From Bacteroidota bacterium (lineage in GTDB: Bacteria; Bacteroidota; Bacteroidia; NS11-12g; UBA955): a DNA stretch of 45,612 nucleotides. The stretch covers positions 1-45,612 of the forward strand of contig CAUJCT010000055.1 of the NCBI GenBank assembly GCA_963169345.1. Reading direction: 5' to 3'. The translations under genes were made by a program, and so were the position numbers. The notes below the pieces were generated by a model. That model was not told the DNA's origin. It worked only from the letters and a program-made list of their open reading frames with translations, and ran no database searches. The number at the start of each line of letters is the position of its first letter. Position 1 is the first letter of the stretch. This document shows, piece after piece, positions 14,269 through 23,070 of the stretch.

Positions 14269-16593
14269 TTATTTTCTAATGATGGCGTTGATTTCCTTTT
14301 CGAACCTGTTGATCAGTTTTTCCATAATTGGGTCAACATCTGCATCGCTCAAAGTTTTGTATTCATCATACAAATCAAGACTGATGCTTATCGATTTCTG
14401 ATGTGCTTCCAATGGTTTACCCTGATAGACATCGAATACATTGATTTTTGAAATGAGTTTGTTCTTTTCACTTTTGATGATGCCTTCAATCTGTTCAAAT
14501 AAAACGGATTGATCCAGTACCAGACTTAAATCTCTTCGTACAACCGGAAACTGAGGGATGGCTTTCAATTCAAATGCCTTGTTCTGCTTAACTAAATTGG
14601 TCCAGTCGAGCACCGCATAATACACCGGCTCTTTTATTCCAAACATGTTCAATACAACTGAATCAACAGCTTTTATTTCATATTTACCTACGGGTACTTT
14701 GAAAGATTGATAAACTCTGTTGACGACTGATTTGACATAGTGTAAGTTCATTTCTCTTGCAGGATTTTCCCAGCTTTCATTGGTTTGATTGCCGGAAACC
14801 AGAATCAGCAACTGATCTATTTCAACAAATCCGCTTTCTTTCTGCCTGTAAGTTTTACCCAATTCAAAAAATCGGTTATCGTTCTGTTTTCTGTTTTTAT
14901 TATGAGCAACAGATTCCAGTGCCGAATACAACATGTGTCCGCGCATCACATTCATTTCGGCGCTGAGAGGGTTGGAGAGGTATACAAGAAAAGACTTGTC
15001 TTCGTAATACTTATCTGAGCTCAGAGAATTGGTCATTATTTCCCTAAAACCCATTCCCTTCAACAATAGAGAAATGGTTTTTTCGCCGTTTCTCAAAGCA
15101 TTTCCCTTCTCATAACTGAGTGACATCTTCATGCTTCTCTCAAGTGGGACATGTTTAAATCCGTATATTCTGATTAACTCTTCTATAACATCTATTTCTC
15201 GAGTTACGTCGCTTTTAAAACTAGGAACAGAAAGCAAGAAGCCAGTAGCATTTTCGGAAAGGATAGTAATGCCCAGTCCGGTTAAAATTTGTCTTATATC
15301 GTTTTCTGGTATGTCTATACCAAGAATTTTTCTCACATTGCTGCGGTTTAATTCGATACTGAAAGGAGCGATAGGTTGTGGGTACACATCTATGATATTT
15401 CCATTGACTTTTGCACCACATATTTCGCTCAGCAAAGCAGCTGCACGTTTTAGAGCTGTAATAGTCATTTCAGGGTCGGTCCCTCTTTCAAATCTGAAAC
15501 TACTGTCGGTGTTTATACCATGTGATTTGGCAGCTTTGCGAATGACATCCGGCGAAAAGTAAGCACTTTCCAAAAAGATACTTGTGGTTTTTTCACTAAC
15601 CCCGCTGTCTTTTCCTCCGTAAACGCCTGCCATACACATTGGACCAACTGAATCGTTGATCATTAATTCATGACCTTTTAAGGTTCTTTCAACCCCGTCC
15701 AGAGTGATGAATTTGCCTTCCATTGTAGAGCGTTTTACAATCACTTTTTTGCCTACAATTTTGTCCATATCAAATGCGTGTAAAGGCTGCCCCAATTCAT
15801 GTAAAATGAAATTGGTAATATCGACTACATTATTGATAGGTTTAAGCCCAATGCTGATTAATCTGTTTTTCAACCAATCAGGACTTTCTGCTACCTGTAT
15901 ATTATCTATGACCAGACCTGAGTAACGCGGACAGGCGAATGAGTCTTCAACTATAACTTCTAAAGCATGGGTTGGATTACCTGCATTGAGTTCGGCGGTA
16001 TGAATTTTAAAATCTTTGCGGAGTACTGTTGCCAGTTCGCGGGCTACACCAAGATGAGAAGCTGCATCGCCTCTGTTGGCAGTTAAACCTATTTCAAAAA
16101 CGACATCACTTTCAACTTTAAAAAGTTCGGAAACTAATGTGCCTATTGGGGTTTCATCCGGAAGAATTAATAATCCGGCATGGCTTTCACCTAAACCAAT
16201 TTCATCTTCAGCGCAAAGCATGCCTTCAGAAGCTTCACCTCTGATTTTAGCTTTCTGAATTGTGAATTCTGCACCTTTGACCGGATATATAGTTGTTCCA
16301 ACTGGTGCTACTATTACTTTCTGACCAGCTTTGACATTCGGAGCACCACAAACGATTGACAACAAGTCGCCTTTGCCGATGTCCACTTTTGTTAAACTGA
16401 GTTTATCAGCATTAGGGTGTTTCTCGCAGGTCATAACCTGTCCGACAACGAGACCTTTCAGTCCGCCTTTTACCGATTCAAAAGGTCCAAAATGTTCAAC
16501 TTCTAATCCTGTTGCTGTCAGAATTGCTTCTATCTCCTCGGGTGTTTGCTCAAGAGGAAGTAAGGTTTTTAGCCAGTTTAAAGATATCTTCAT
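14269..16593 (-). CDS. pheT: Phenylalanine--tRNA ligase beta subunit
   Basis: A 774-residue subunit of the alpha2-beta2 enzyme that charges tRNA-Phe. The start is MKISLNWLKTLLPLEQ at 16593, a typical PheT N-terminus; a longer frame to 16629 would read across the promoter. Domains in order: the EMAP-like tRNA-binding domain (about 42-155, VVGQVMTCEKHPNADKL), B3/4 editing domain (about 205-385, with HAFDMDKI), B5 (about 400-470), the catalytic-like core with FRFERGTDPEM near the B3/4 end, and the C-terminal anticodon-binding FDX-ACB domain (about 685-774, FPVVRRDLSLVLD). The alpha subunit is not adjacent in this window. Three small genes follow in the same operon. Confidence 0.96.
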   Translation of the reverse strand: MKISLNWLKTLLPLEQTPEEIEAILTATGLEVEHFGPFESVKGGLKGLVVGQVMTCEKHPNADKLSLTKVDIGKGDLLSIVCGAPNVKAGQKVIVAPVGTTIYPVKGAEFTIQKAKIRGEASEGMLCAEDEIGLGESHAGLLILPDETPIGTLVSELFKVESDVVFEIGLTANRGDAASHLGVARELATVLRKDFKIHTAELNAGNPTHALEVIVEDSFACPRYSGLVIDNIQVAESPDWLKNRLISIGLKPINNVVDITNFILHELGQPLHAFDMDKIVGKKVIVKRSTMEGKFITLDGVERTLKGHELMINDSVGPMCMAGVYGGKDSGVSEKTTSIFLESAYFSPDVIRKAAKSHGINTDSSFRFERGTDPEMTITALKRAAALLSEICGAKVNGNIIDVYPQPIAPFSIELNRSNVRKILGIDIPENDIRQILTGLGITILSENATGFLLSVPSFKSDVTREIDVIEELIRIYGFKHVPLERSMKMSLSYEKGNALRNGEKTISLLLKGMGFREIMTNSLSSDKYYEDKSFLVYLSNPLSAEMNVMRGHMLYSALESVAHNKNRKQNDNRFFELGKTYRQKESGFVEIDQLLILVSGNQTNESWENPAREMNLHYVKSVVNRVYQSFKVPVGKYEIKAVDSVVLNMFGIKEPVYYAVLDWTNLVKQNKAFELKAIPQFPVVRRDLSLVLDQSVLFEQIEGIIKSEKNKLISKINVFDVYQGKPLEAHQKSISISLDLYDEYKTLSDADVDPIMEKLINRFEKEINAIIRK

Positions 16594-16601
16594 CCCAACT
16601 G

Positions 16602-16609
16602 CGAAGATA
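16602..16609 (-). promoter_or_regulatory. pheT promoter, -7 element TATCTTCG
   Basis: On the minus strand TATCTTCG ends 8 nt before the pheT ATG at 16593, the same geometry as for the DEAD-box gene. A TTCAGC unit lies 8 nt upstream and a long array of the same octamer follows. Confidence 0.5.
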
Positions 16610-16650
16610 GAGAAAATGCTGAAATGCAAAAATGAAAGAAATGAGGAAGG

Positions 16651-16786
16651 GCTGAATGGCTGAATAGCTGAAAGGCTGAATAGCTGAAAAGCTGAAAGGC
16701 TGAATAGCTGAAAAGCTGAAAGGCTGAATAGCTGAAAAGCTGAAATGAGGAAGGGCTGAATGGTTGAAAAGCTGAATAACTGAATT
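16651..16786 (+). repeat. In-phase GCTGAAWR octamer array with 24-bp higher-order unit
   Basis: Seventeen consecutive 8-bp units lie in one phase from 16651. Most are GCTGAATA, GCTGAAAG, GCTGAAAA or GCTGAATG. The triplet GCTGAAAG-GCTGAATA-GCTGAAAA occurs three times in succession, a 24-bp higher-order repeat. The spacer unit GAGGAAGG occurs before the array (16643-16650) and inside it (16747-16754). The array lies directly upstream of the pheT promoter. Confidence 0.85.
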
Positions 16787-16843
16787 GCAGAGGGGTTAAA
16801 TTGCGGATGGGAAAAATAAGGAAAGTTACCTGAAAGATTCTGC

Positions 16844-17101
16844 TTTATTGAAACTGCAATTTAGGGCAATGAAACAGTACTTTTTCACACTATTCAACCT
16901 GGAAGGTTGAATAAGAAAAATCGTCTAATAAAACCTGTTTTATCGAAACTGCAATTTAAGCCAATGAAACAGCACTTTTTTACACTATTCAACCTGGAAG
17001 GTTGACTTATAACTGCCTGATAATTCTACTTTATCGAAACTGCATTTTTGACCAATGAAACAGTACTTTTTCACACTATTCAACCTGGAAGGTTGAATAA
17101 G
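16844..17101. repeat. Three direct copies of a ~70-bp unit with a 9-bp hairpin
   Basis: Copies begin near 16844, 16938 and 17029, with periods of 95 and 91 bp. Each runs GAAACTGCAATTT, then CAATGAAACAG, ACTTTTTCACAC and a hairpin TATTCAACC-TGGAA-GGTTGAATA (16891-16913 and 17077-17099 perfect; 16986-17006 has a shorter stem). The copies are separated by unrelated 20-bp stretches. They lie between the 3' end of a minus-strand gene (17155) and the pheT control region and are unlike the other islands. Confidence 0.85.
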
Positions 17102-17154
17102 GAAACCGCAAATCAATAAAAATCAATTAATTAACCCTCTGAAACACCCATTAT

Positions 17155-19542
17155 CTAATTCGCAATGTTTACCATCTTCGTGACAACCCCCAAAGCATGG
17201 TAAACTTTTACTGTGTAAAGCCCTACAGCTAAGCCTTCTGTATGTACCTCCAACTGTCCACTTGAATTTCCATTTTGTGAATGAACCAATCGTCCATTAA
17301 GATCATACATCTCTATTTTTTGAATGTTATAAGGCTCCAGACTTAATGTAAAATTTCCGGTATTAGGATTAGGATACAGATATAAATGCAATCCCAGATT
17401 GTTGCCGGGTTGCGAATAAGATACCACTTTTGTTACGATGGTATTGGTGAACACCGGAGCCTGAAAATCGAAGTATATAGCCGCCTGATTGGTAATACTG
17501 TCTCCAATTTTTAATTGATTTTCCAAGCCCGTTGTAAAGCTGATGAATCCCGAACTTAGTTCTTCTCCAACCATATTCTTAGCACCCAGATTTATATCCT
17601 CAAATCCCCAAATCACCGCATGATCTCTTACTTTAAAACTCACAGAGTAATTGTTTTTATGCGAATAATCCATCACTCTTAAAAATTGTAATGGCATTGT
17701 TCTGCTGATGGTATCTACCACATAAACATTGGTCGCTTCAGCATTGCCGAGATTTTGAAATCCAATTCTGTAATCCAGCTTGCGTGTACCGGTTCCAATT
17801 CTTGTATCACTGCATTGCTTGTCATTTGGGTCGTAGGCAGATACAACCTCTTGTTTTAATTCATCATTAACTGCCCAATTGTCTTTGTAAATCTCAGCAT
17901 GCATGTTAAGGATATCTCCCATGTTACACAATACTGGATTCACATTGAAACTGAAATTAATTTCTGTAGGAGATACTATGTGCCAGCTAATTTTACCATC
18001 TTCAATTTGTACCGGACTGGTTTCTGTTTGAAAACCTGTTAGTGAGCTTGGATAAGTCAATATTAAATCGAAAGGATATTGCTGTTCATTTGCCTGGAAT
18101 TCGATTTTGTAATGCGCATCAAATCCATGTTTCACTTTAAATCCTTTGTCACTGCTTAAGCGGATATATTCTCCCGGAGGAGGCGAAGGCATGTCCTGGA
18201 ATCCAATATCCACTCTCAGATAATCCTCTCTGTCGAAAGTTTGAATTTGAGTCAGTTCACTGCCACAGGCTACTTTCAAATTGTTGCCAGGATAAACTCT
18301 GACATCATGAACTTTATTTGGACTCAATGCCAGTTCGTAATATCCATATTCATTTGTACTCGTATAATATGCACCATTGTTGACATTGATTATGGCATTG
18401 GCCATTCTTTCATCGGCAGCATCCATCACGCAGTTGAGATTGTTGTCTTTGTAAAGAAATCCACTGATGATGCTGTGATGTGGAAAGAGTTCGACTATGT
18501 GCTGGATTGGATTGCCAAAAAAGCTTTTGATATTGCCTCCAAAATACAGGTGATTGTTGATGTTCTTAATGTAAAATCTGTTGCCATTTTTAGGACTAAT
18601 ATCGCTGCCTTTGATAACACTCTTCCATGCAATGCCATTCCAAACCAGCAGATGATGAACCAATCCCGAATTATCTTTGAATACGCCGCTGATGTATAAG
18701 GATTGGCCATACTCTGCCATCGACCCTGTATAAATGGTTTCATAATTCCAGACACTGGAAAGGGTAGTCCAGATGCCATTGTCAAAGACTCGTATTTGAT
18801 TTTTACTTAGTGCAATGATGCCTTTTCCATATCTGCCCAATTGCAGGATTTCGCCCATGTTTGGATCGGGAAGTGCTTTCCAAACGCCTGAATTCAAATA
18901 GGCTATTTGGGTGCAGCTTTGTCCATCCAGGCTGGTAAAGGCGCCTGCTGCAAATAAAGTGTCTCCAACTTTTAACAGGTCATTAACTCTGCCATTTGCT
19001 GATACATGATTCCAATCCTGGGTGTAATAAACTAAACCATTGCAACTGCCTTTGCCTGTTTGATTGAAATTGCCACAAGCCCATAAAGTATTGCCAAAGG
19101 AGACCAGTTGCTTAACGGATATTTCAGGATGTATGGGATAGTCTGACCAAAAGCCACTGCCAACCTTTTCCCAACTGGTTCCGTTCCATTTCACTATTCC
19201 GGCATCTTTATGATTGTCGCTGGCAAACGAACCGGCCATATATAAGGTATCCAGATGCGTGCAAATGGCGCTTCTGTTAAAATCTCCACTGTAAAAAGAT
19301 TCAGGAATATAAACAGGGTAAGCTGTGTGGAACTGTCCATTCCATGAATTCAGAATGATACCGGCTTTGGCAAAACCCATGTATTTCTCGATAGTCGTGT
19401 AATATAATTTGTCACTGTTACCCGAAATAAATGCCTCAACGGGTTTAAGATGCTTATCGTCAAGTGATATATAGGCAGGTTTTTGACCGCTGAGCTGGAC
19501 TAATGTGAACAGACTTATAAATGCGCCAATTGTTTTTTTCAT
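17155..19542 (-). CDS. T9SS type A sorting-domain surface protein with propeller-like N-terminus
   Basis: A 795-residue secreted protein. After a signal peptide (MKKTIGAFISLFTLVQLSG), residues about 25-345 contain repeats of roughly 45 residues with the pattern hydrophobic-x-G-F followed by WNG-x-x-W, as in beta-propellers. A carboxypeptidase-like or SdrD-like segment follows (about 350-440, LYKDNNLNCVMDAADERM). Next is a conserved DUF7619-like module (about 575-710, SAYDPNDKQC, then YRIGFQNLGNAEATNVYVVD). The last 80 residues are the T9SS signal (LYPNPNTGNFTLSL to VVTKMVNIAN). It is the third gene of an ECF sigma operon, overlapping the anti-sigma-like gene by 4 nt. Binding partner unknown. 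Confidence 0.87.
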   Translation of the reverse strand: MKKTIGAFISLFTLVQLSGQKPAYISLDDKHLKPVEAFISGNSDKLYYTTIEKYMGFAKAGIILNSWNGQFHTAYPVYIPESFYSGDFNRSAICTHLDTLYMAGSFASDNHKDAGIVKWNGTSWEKVGSGFWSDYPIHPEISVKQLVSFGNTLWACGNFNQTGKGSCNGLVYYTQDWNHVSANGRVNDLLKVGDTLFAAGAFTSLDGQSCTQIAYLNSGVWKALPDPNMGEILQLGRYGKGIIALSKNQIRVFDNGIWTTLSSVWNYETIYTGSMAEYGQSLYISGVFKDNSGLVHHLLVWNGIAWKSVIKGSDISPKNGNRFYIKNINNHLYFGGNIKSFFGNPIQHIVELFPHHSIISGFLYKDNNLNCVMDAADERMANAIINVNNGAYYTSTNEYGYYELALSPNKVHDVRVYPGNNLKVACGSELTQIQTFDREDYLRVDIGFQDMPSPPPGEYIRLSSDKGFKVKHGFDAHYKIEFQANEQQYPFDLILTYPSSLTGFQTETSPVQIEDGKISWHIVSPTEINFSFNVNPVLCNMGDILNMHAEIYKDNWAVNDELKQEVVSAYDPNDKQCSDTRIGTGTRKLDYRIGFQNLGNAEATNVYVVDTISRTMPLQFLRVMDYSHKNNYSVSFKVRDHAVIWGFEDINLGAKNMVGEELSSGFISFTTGLENQLKIGDSITNQAAIYFDFQAPVFTNTIVTKVVSYSQPGNNLGLHLYLYPNPNTGNFTLSLEPYNIQKIEMYDLNGRLVHSQNGNSSGQLEVHTEGLAVGLYTVKVYHALGVVTKMVNIAN

Positions 19543-20810
19543 AATCTCATGTGCAAGCCTGCTCTTAAACCAAAATATTGAAATGAATTGCTGTAATAGG
19601 ATGTCACTTGTTTAAAGCCTGAATTGATTGTGTAATATGGTTGAATATTTACGAATGTCCCTTTGCCTACTGGAATCAGATAAGACAATCCCAATTCAGC
19701 ACCCAAAATGGTGTTTTTAAAGTTTTCTGGGCTCAAAGATTCTTTATAATCCAGGAATTGCGCGTTGGGTAACTGTCCATTGATTCCCTTTAAAAACTGA
19801 GGAATAAAGCCAAGGTGTACTCGCAGAATATGATGCTTCTTATTTTGTGAAATCTGATATCGCATATACAATGGAACTTCTACAAATGTAAGACTTTGTG
19901 TCGAGGTATATTGTACGCGTTTTGGTGCATTGACGTCATAGCCAATGATTCTGCCATCTACATCTATCACAGGTTTTTCGGTATAAATAAAATCGTATTG
20001 ACCTTGCACGCTTCTTCTGCTATAACCAAATCCAAGCATCCATTCGACCTTTCCGGTTTTCCTGCCGAATCCCAGTCGGAAATCAAATCCACCAATTGGC
20101 CTTTCAGAAGACTTTCTGATTGATTCGTAATCCTTGTGAATAAAGGCTTTCCCAACATCCAAAACTTTGAAAATAGAATTGAAGGCATATCCTGAAGCAC
20201 TGATTTCAAAAATATTTTTTCCTTCATTTTTCAATTTTAACTGAGTTCTGCCAATTGACTCCAAAGGTTTGAATTTGTATATAAACGATTTATATTCAAT
20301 GATTTGGCTATGTCTGTTGATGAGTTCATTATTTAATTTTAATTGACTTAAATTCAATTTATCTGCCTCATTATCAGTGGATTTGTTGATGTTTGTTTTT
20401 GAAGTATCAATAGAACTCATGTCTGAATAGGTAACGCTTTCTTTTTTAGGATATTGAAGCGCTTTTTGAATAGGAGATTTTTCAGTATTGATTGAGTTAT
20501 TCTCGTTGAATTGATCAGTTGATAATTGATTTTCAGTTTTAGTATCTGTTTTAGGTTCAGGGCCTTGATTGTTGGATAGACCAACTGGAATGCCTTGTTT
20601 TTGATTGATGTCATTGTTATTATATAGGAATAGTCCACCCATAAGCGAAAGCACCAGCAAAGCTGCGCCTGAATACCACCAGAACAGGATACCTCTTTTC
20701 TTTTTTTCTTTTTTCTGAAAGGCGTTCCAATCAATACCCGGGGCATCTAATTCGGCGTCACCAATCAGCTTGTTCAGCAATAAGTCGATATCTTTATCCT
20801 TTTCTGTCAA
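19539..20810 (-). CDS. Putative dual-membrane-spanning anti-sigma factor (TM plus outer-membrane barrel)
   Basis: A 423-residue protein with a short cytoplasmic segment (1-40, acidic then KKEKKKRG), one membrane helix (about 41-63, ILFWWYSGAALLVLSLMGGL), a low-complexity N/S/T/K/Q-rich linker (about 64-175) and a C-terminal beta-barrel region (about 185-423) with alternating aromatic strands (FDFRLGFGRK, WMLGFGYSRR, FVEVPLYMRYQI, YFGLRAGLHMRL). A barrel joined to an inner-membrane helix implies a protein crossing both membranes. Such dual membrane-spanning anti-sigma factors have been described in Bacteroides, next to ECF sigma genes, as here (4-nt overlap on each side). The N-terminus should bind the sigma factor; the barrel may sense the envelope state. 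No zinc motif is visible. Confidence 0.75.
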   Translation of the reverse strand: MTEKDKDIDLLLNKLIGDAELDAPGIDWNAFQKKEKKKRGILFWWYSGAALLVLSLMGGLFLYNNNDINQKQGIPVGLSNNQGPEPKTDTKTENQLSTDQFNENNSINTEKSPIQKALQYPKKESVTYSDMSSIDTSKTNINKSTDNEADKLNLSQLKLNNELINRHSQIIEYKSFIYKFKPLESIGRTQLKLKNEGKNIFEISASGYAFNSIFKVLDVGKAFIHKDYESIRKSSERPIGGFDFRLGFGRKTGKVEWMLGFGYSRRSVQGQYDFIYTEKPVIDVDGRIIGYDVNAPKRVQYTSTQSLTFVEVPLYMRYQISQNKKHHILRVHLGFIPQFLKGINGQLPNAQFLDYKESLSPENFKNTILGAELGLSYLIPVGKGTFVNIQPYYTINSGFKQVTSYYSNSFQYFGLRAGLHMRL

Positions 20811-21373
20811 GATTTATTTTGATCAATAATGATTTTCTTTAAAGCTTGTCGGGCTCTCAGTAATTTGGAGCGCGAACTAGCGTGTTCGATGCCAAGTTTA
20901 TCAGCTATTTCCTGATGTGAGTAGTTTTCAATTGCATACAAGTTGATGATGGTTCTGTAATCTGGTCTGAGACTTTGCATGGCAGTGAAAAGTTGTTCGG
21001 GTGAATAGGAGAGTGGGTCGAATTCCTTGTTATCCTGTTCCTCTTCGGCATGGTCACTTAATCTGTCTGCCTGATCTTCGATTGAGTTAAAAACATATTT
21101 CTTATAAGCAGAACGAACATAATCAATGCAGTGGTTGGTAAACAATCGCCTGACCCAGGCATCCAGTTTACCTGCTTCACTAAATGAGCCAATCTTGTCA
21201 AATAGTTTGATGAAACCATCGTGGAGCAAGTCCTTGGCTTCGTCTCTATCACCGGTATATCTGACACAGATGGCGTACATACGTTTATAATAGTATTCGT
21301 AAATGACTTTCTGACATCCGGGATCTTTCTCAGCGCAACCTTTGATTATGGATTCGGAAATCTCACTCACCAT
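20807..21373 (-). CDS. ECF-family RNA polymerase sigma factor
   Basis: A 188-residue sigma-70 family protein with region 2 (about 15-90: YYYKRMYAICVRYTGDRDEAKDLLHDGF, -10 recognition around AWVRRLFTNHCIDYVR), an acidic linker (about 100-125) and region 4 (about 130-182: LFTAMQSLRPDYRTI, HTH at YSHQEIADKLGIEHAS, SRSKLLRARQALKK). It would direct transcription of envelope genes, probably including its own operon. The next gene, overlapping by 4 nt, is the likely anti-sigma factor. The region upstream (21374-21517) is shared with the divergent T9SS gene; no obvious TAnnTTTG box is seen for this operon, as expected if it is read by its own sigma. Confidence 0.93.
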   Translation of the reverse strand: MVSEISESIIKGCAEKDPGCQKVIYEYYYKRMYAICVRYTGDRDEAKDLLHDGFIKLFDKIGSFSEAGKLDAWVRRLFTNHCIDYVRSAYKKYVFNSIEDQADRLSDHAEEEQDNKEFDPLSYSPEQLFTAMQSLRPDYRTIINLYAIENYSHQEIADKLGIEHASSRSKLLRARQALKKIIIDQNKS

Positions 21374-21517
21374 TAATTTTATATATTTGTCCTGAGTTTT
21401 GGATGCCTTTATAGATTCATGACGAAGCTAATTGAAAATGTTGCACTAAAAAAAATAAAAAAAAAATTCTGCAACTTTTTGAAATACACACGTCATTGAA
21501 TTAAAATTTCAGATATT

Positions 21518-22885
21518 ATGACAAAATTATACAAAAAAATCCTCTTTGCCTTAACAGGATTTTGCTTTCTAACAGCAAGCGCACAAACCACTGTTCCTGC
21601 TATTATCAGCTCGAACCAAACCTGGACTGCTGCCGGTAGCCCTTACTTAATCACTCAGAATACCCTGGTTAAAAATGGTGTAACCGTAAAAGTTGAACCT
21701 GGAACCAGAATCAAAGCCAATGGAATCAACAGAGTAATTGTAGAAGGCACTTTCATTGCTGACGGTACTTTCGACAGCGTTATTATGATGGACTCCATGT
21801 ATTTTGAATTCACAAAAATGAGTGGTGGATACAATTTTGCTACCAATAGTGGTTCAACTTTTAATTACTGCTGGTTCAATGGCAGAGGCTGGGGCGGTGA
21901 CAATACCATTAAATTAAATGGTGTCTCCATGTTTATCAGCAATTGCAGATTTACAAATACTTACTACACTGTTTATCAAATGAACGGTTCTTACGATACA
22001 ACTTTAGTAAGAATTGTGCGCTCAAGTTTCGAAAGCAAGGACGGCTACGGATACCCAACCAGTATTTCCGGCACTTATGCTCACCTCGAAATGGATGAAT
22101 GTATGGTGAAAAATATGTGTGGTATCATTATTCCTGCAAACTTCTCCATGACCCGCTCCACAGTTATTGGACAGGCTTGTTATTCTGCTATCCGTATCAT
22201 GAATGGTAATAAATCTTACAGAGGTAATACCTTTGTTCGTTGCAATACATTTAAAAACTTCAAAGGTGGTGTGTTCGAAGCTTTCTATCTTGATTCTTTT
22301 AACACCATCGATTTAACCAATAACACTTTCGATTCAGCTGATTTCTTTCTGTCATTGTACGCTGGTGATATCAATAACACAGCGAATCTGAATATGAATA
22401 AAAACAACTTTTTATTCAGCCGTCAGTACGATTTGAAATTCTCTGCTTCATCAACTGCAGGTATCTATAAAACTTATGATTTGCAGGACAACTATTGGGG
22501 AAGTACCGACACCAACGATATCAAAGCCAGTATCAGAGATTACAATGATGATATCACCATAAAAGCACTGGTGGATTACAGCAATTACAGAACTTCTGTT
22601 AATTATGTTTGTTCAGAAGAATTCACTGGTGTAAACACTACCAGCATTGCCAAAGTGAATATTTATCCTAATCCTGCCAATTCTAACTTATACCTCGATT
22701 TCCTTACTGAAGAATCACGTATTGTGAGAGTGTATGATATGATGGGGCAGTTGATTTTGGAAACCACTAGCTCTGATGCACATCTCGAATTTGATATTGC
22801 TTCTTTGTCAACCGGAACTTATGCTGTTATGGTAATTGCAAATGGCAAAACTACTATGGCAGGTAAAGTGATTATTGCACATTAA
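21518..22885 (+). CDS. T9SS type A sorting-domain protein with parallel beta-helix
   Basis: A 455-residue secreted protein. The signal peptide is about 1-22 (KKILFALTGFCFLTASAQ). Residues about 30-365 show repeating N/T-rich short strands (TLVKNGVTVKVEPGTRIKAN, LNGVSMFISNCRF, SFNTIDLTNNTFDSADFF, ANLNMNKNNFLFS), typical of right-handed beta-helix proteins of the pectate-lyase fold. The DLQDNYWGS segment near residue 325 is common in such proteins. No catalytic residues are evident, so it may be an adhesin. The C-terminal 75 residues are a T9SS signal (VNIYPNPANSNLYLDF to AGKVIIAH). It is divergent from the ECF sigma operon, 144 bp away, and ends before a strong terminator. Confidence 0.87.
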   Translation: MTKLYKKILFALTGFCFLTASAQTTVPAIISSNQTWTAAGSPYLITQNTLVKNGVTVKVEPGTRIKANGINRVIVEGTFIADGTFDSVIMMDSMYFEFTKMSGGYNFATNSGSTFNYCWFNGRGWGGDNTIKLNGVSMFISNCRFTNTYYTVYQMNGSYDTTLVRIVRSSFESKDGYGYPTSISGTYAHLEMDECMVKNMCGIIIPANFSMTRSTVIGQACYSAIRIMNGNKSYRGNTFVRCNTFKNFKGGVFEAFYLDSFNTIDLTNNTFDSADFFLSLYAGDINNTANLNMNKNNFLFSRQYDLKFSASSTAGIYKTYDLQDNYWGSTDTNDIKASIRDYNDDITIKALVDYSNYRTSVNYVCSEEFTGVNTTSIAKVNIYPNPANSNLYLDFLTEESRIVRVYDMMGQLILETTSSDAHLEFDIASLSTGTYAVMVIANGKTTMAGKVIIAH

Positions 22886-22923
22886 ATTCTTTTTGAAGAG
22901 TAAAAAATAGGTTTAGGAAAAGA

Positions 22924-22950
22924 AAACCGTCAGCAATGGCGGTTTTTTTT
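22924..22950 (+). terminator. Intrinsic terminator after the beta-helix gene
   Basis: AAACCGTC (22924-22931), loop AGCAAT, GGCGGTTT (22938-22945) with one G-U pair, then a T-run to 22950. Confidence 0.85.
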
Positions 22951-23070
22951 ATGCCTTTAATGTCAAGTTTTTTTTCTTTTGTAACATTTTAAAACAATCT
23001 GCGTTAAACTCTTCATAAGGTGATAAAAACAATCATCTTTATCCATCAACTTAAATTTAAAATAACGCTT

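Noticed and set aside
15131..15562. 143-codon plus-strand open frame
   Set aside because: It lies antisense to pheT with no promoter or recognisable content.
16594..16629. N-terminal extension of PheT (MHFSIFSIFAVG)
   Set aside because: It reads over the TATCTTCG promoter, and the family begins at MKISLNWLK.
16651..16786. Coding low-complexity repeat
   Set aside because: The 8-bp period shifts the reading frame at each unit, and no long frame runs through it.
16844..17101. Possible CRISPR array
   Set aside because: Only three copies, the repeat (~70 bp) is longer than the spacer (~20 bp), and no cas genes are present.
18241..18699. 152-codon plus-strand open frame
   Set aside because: It is a shadow of the T9SS gene on the minus strand, which has clear domains and a sorting signal.
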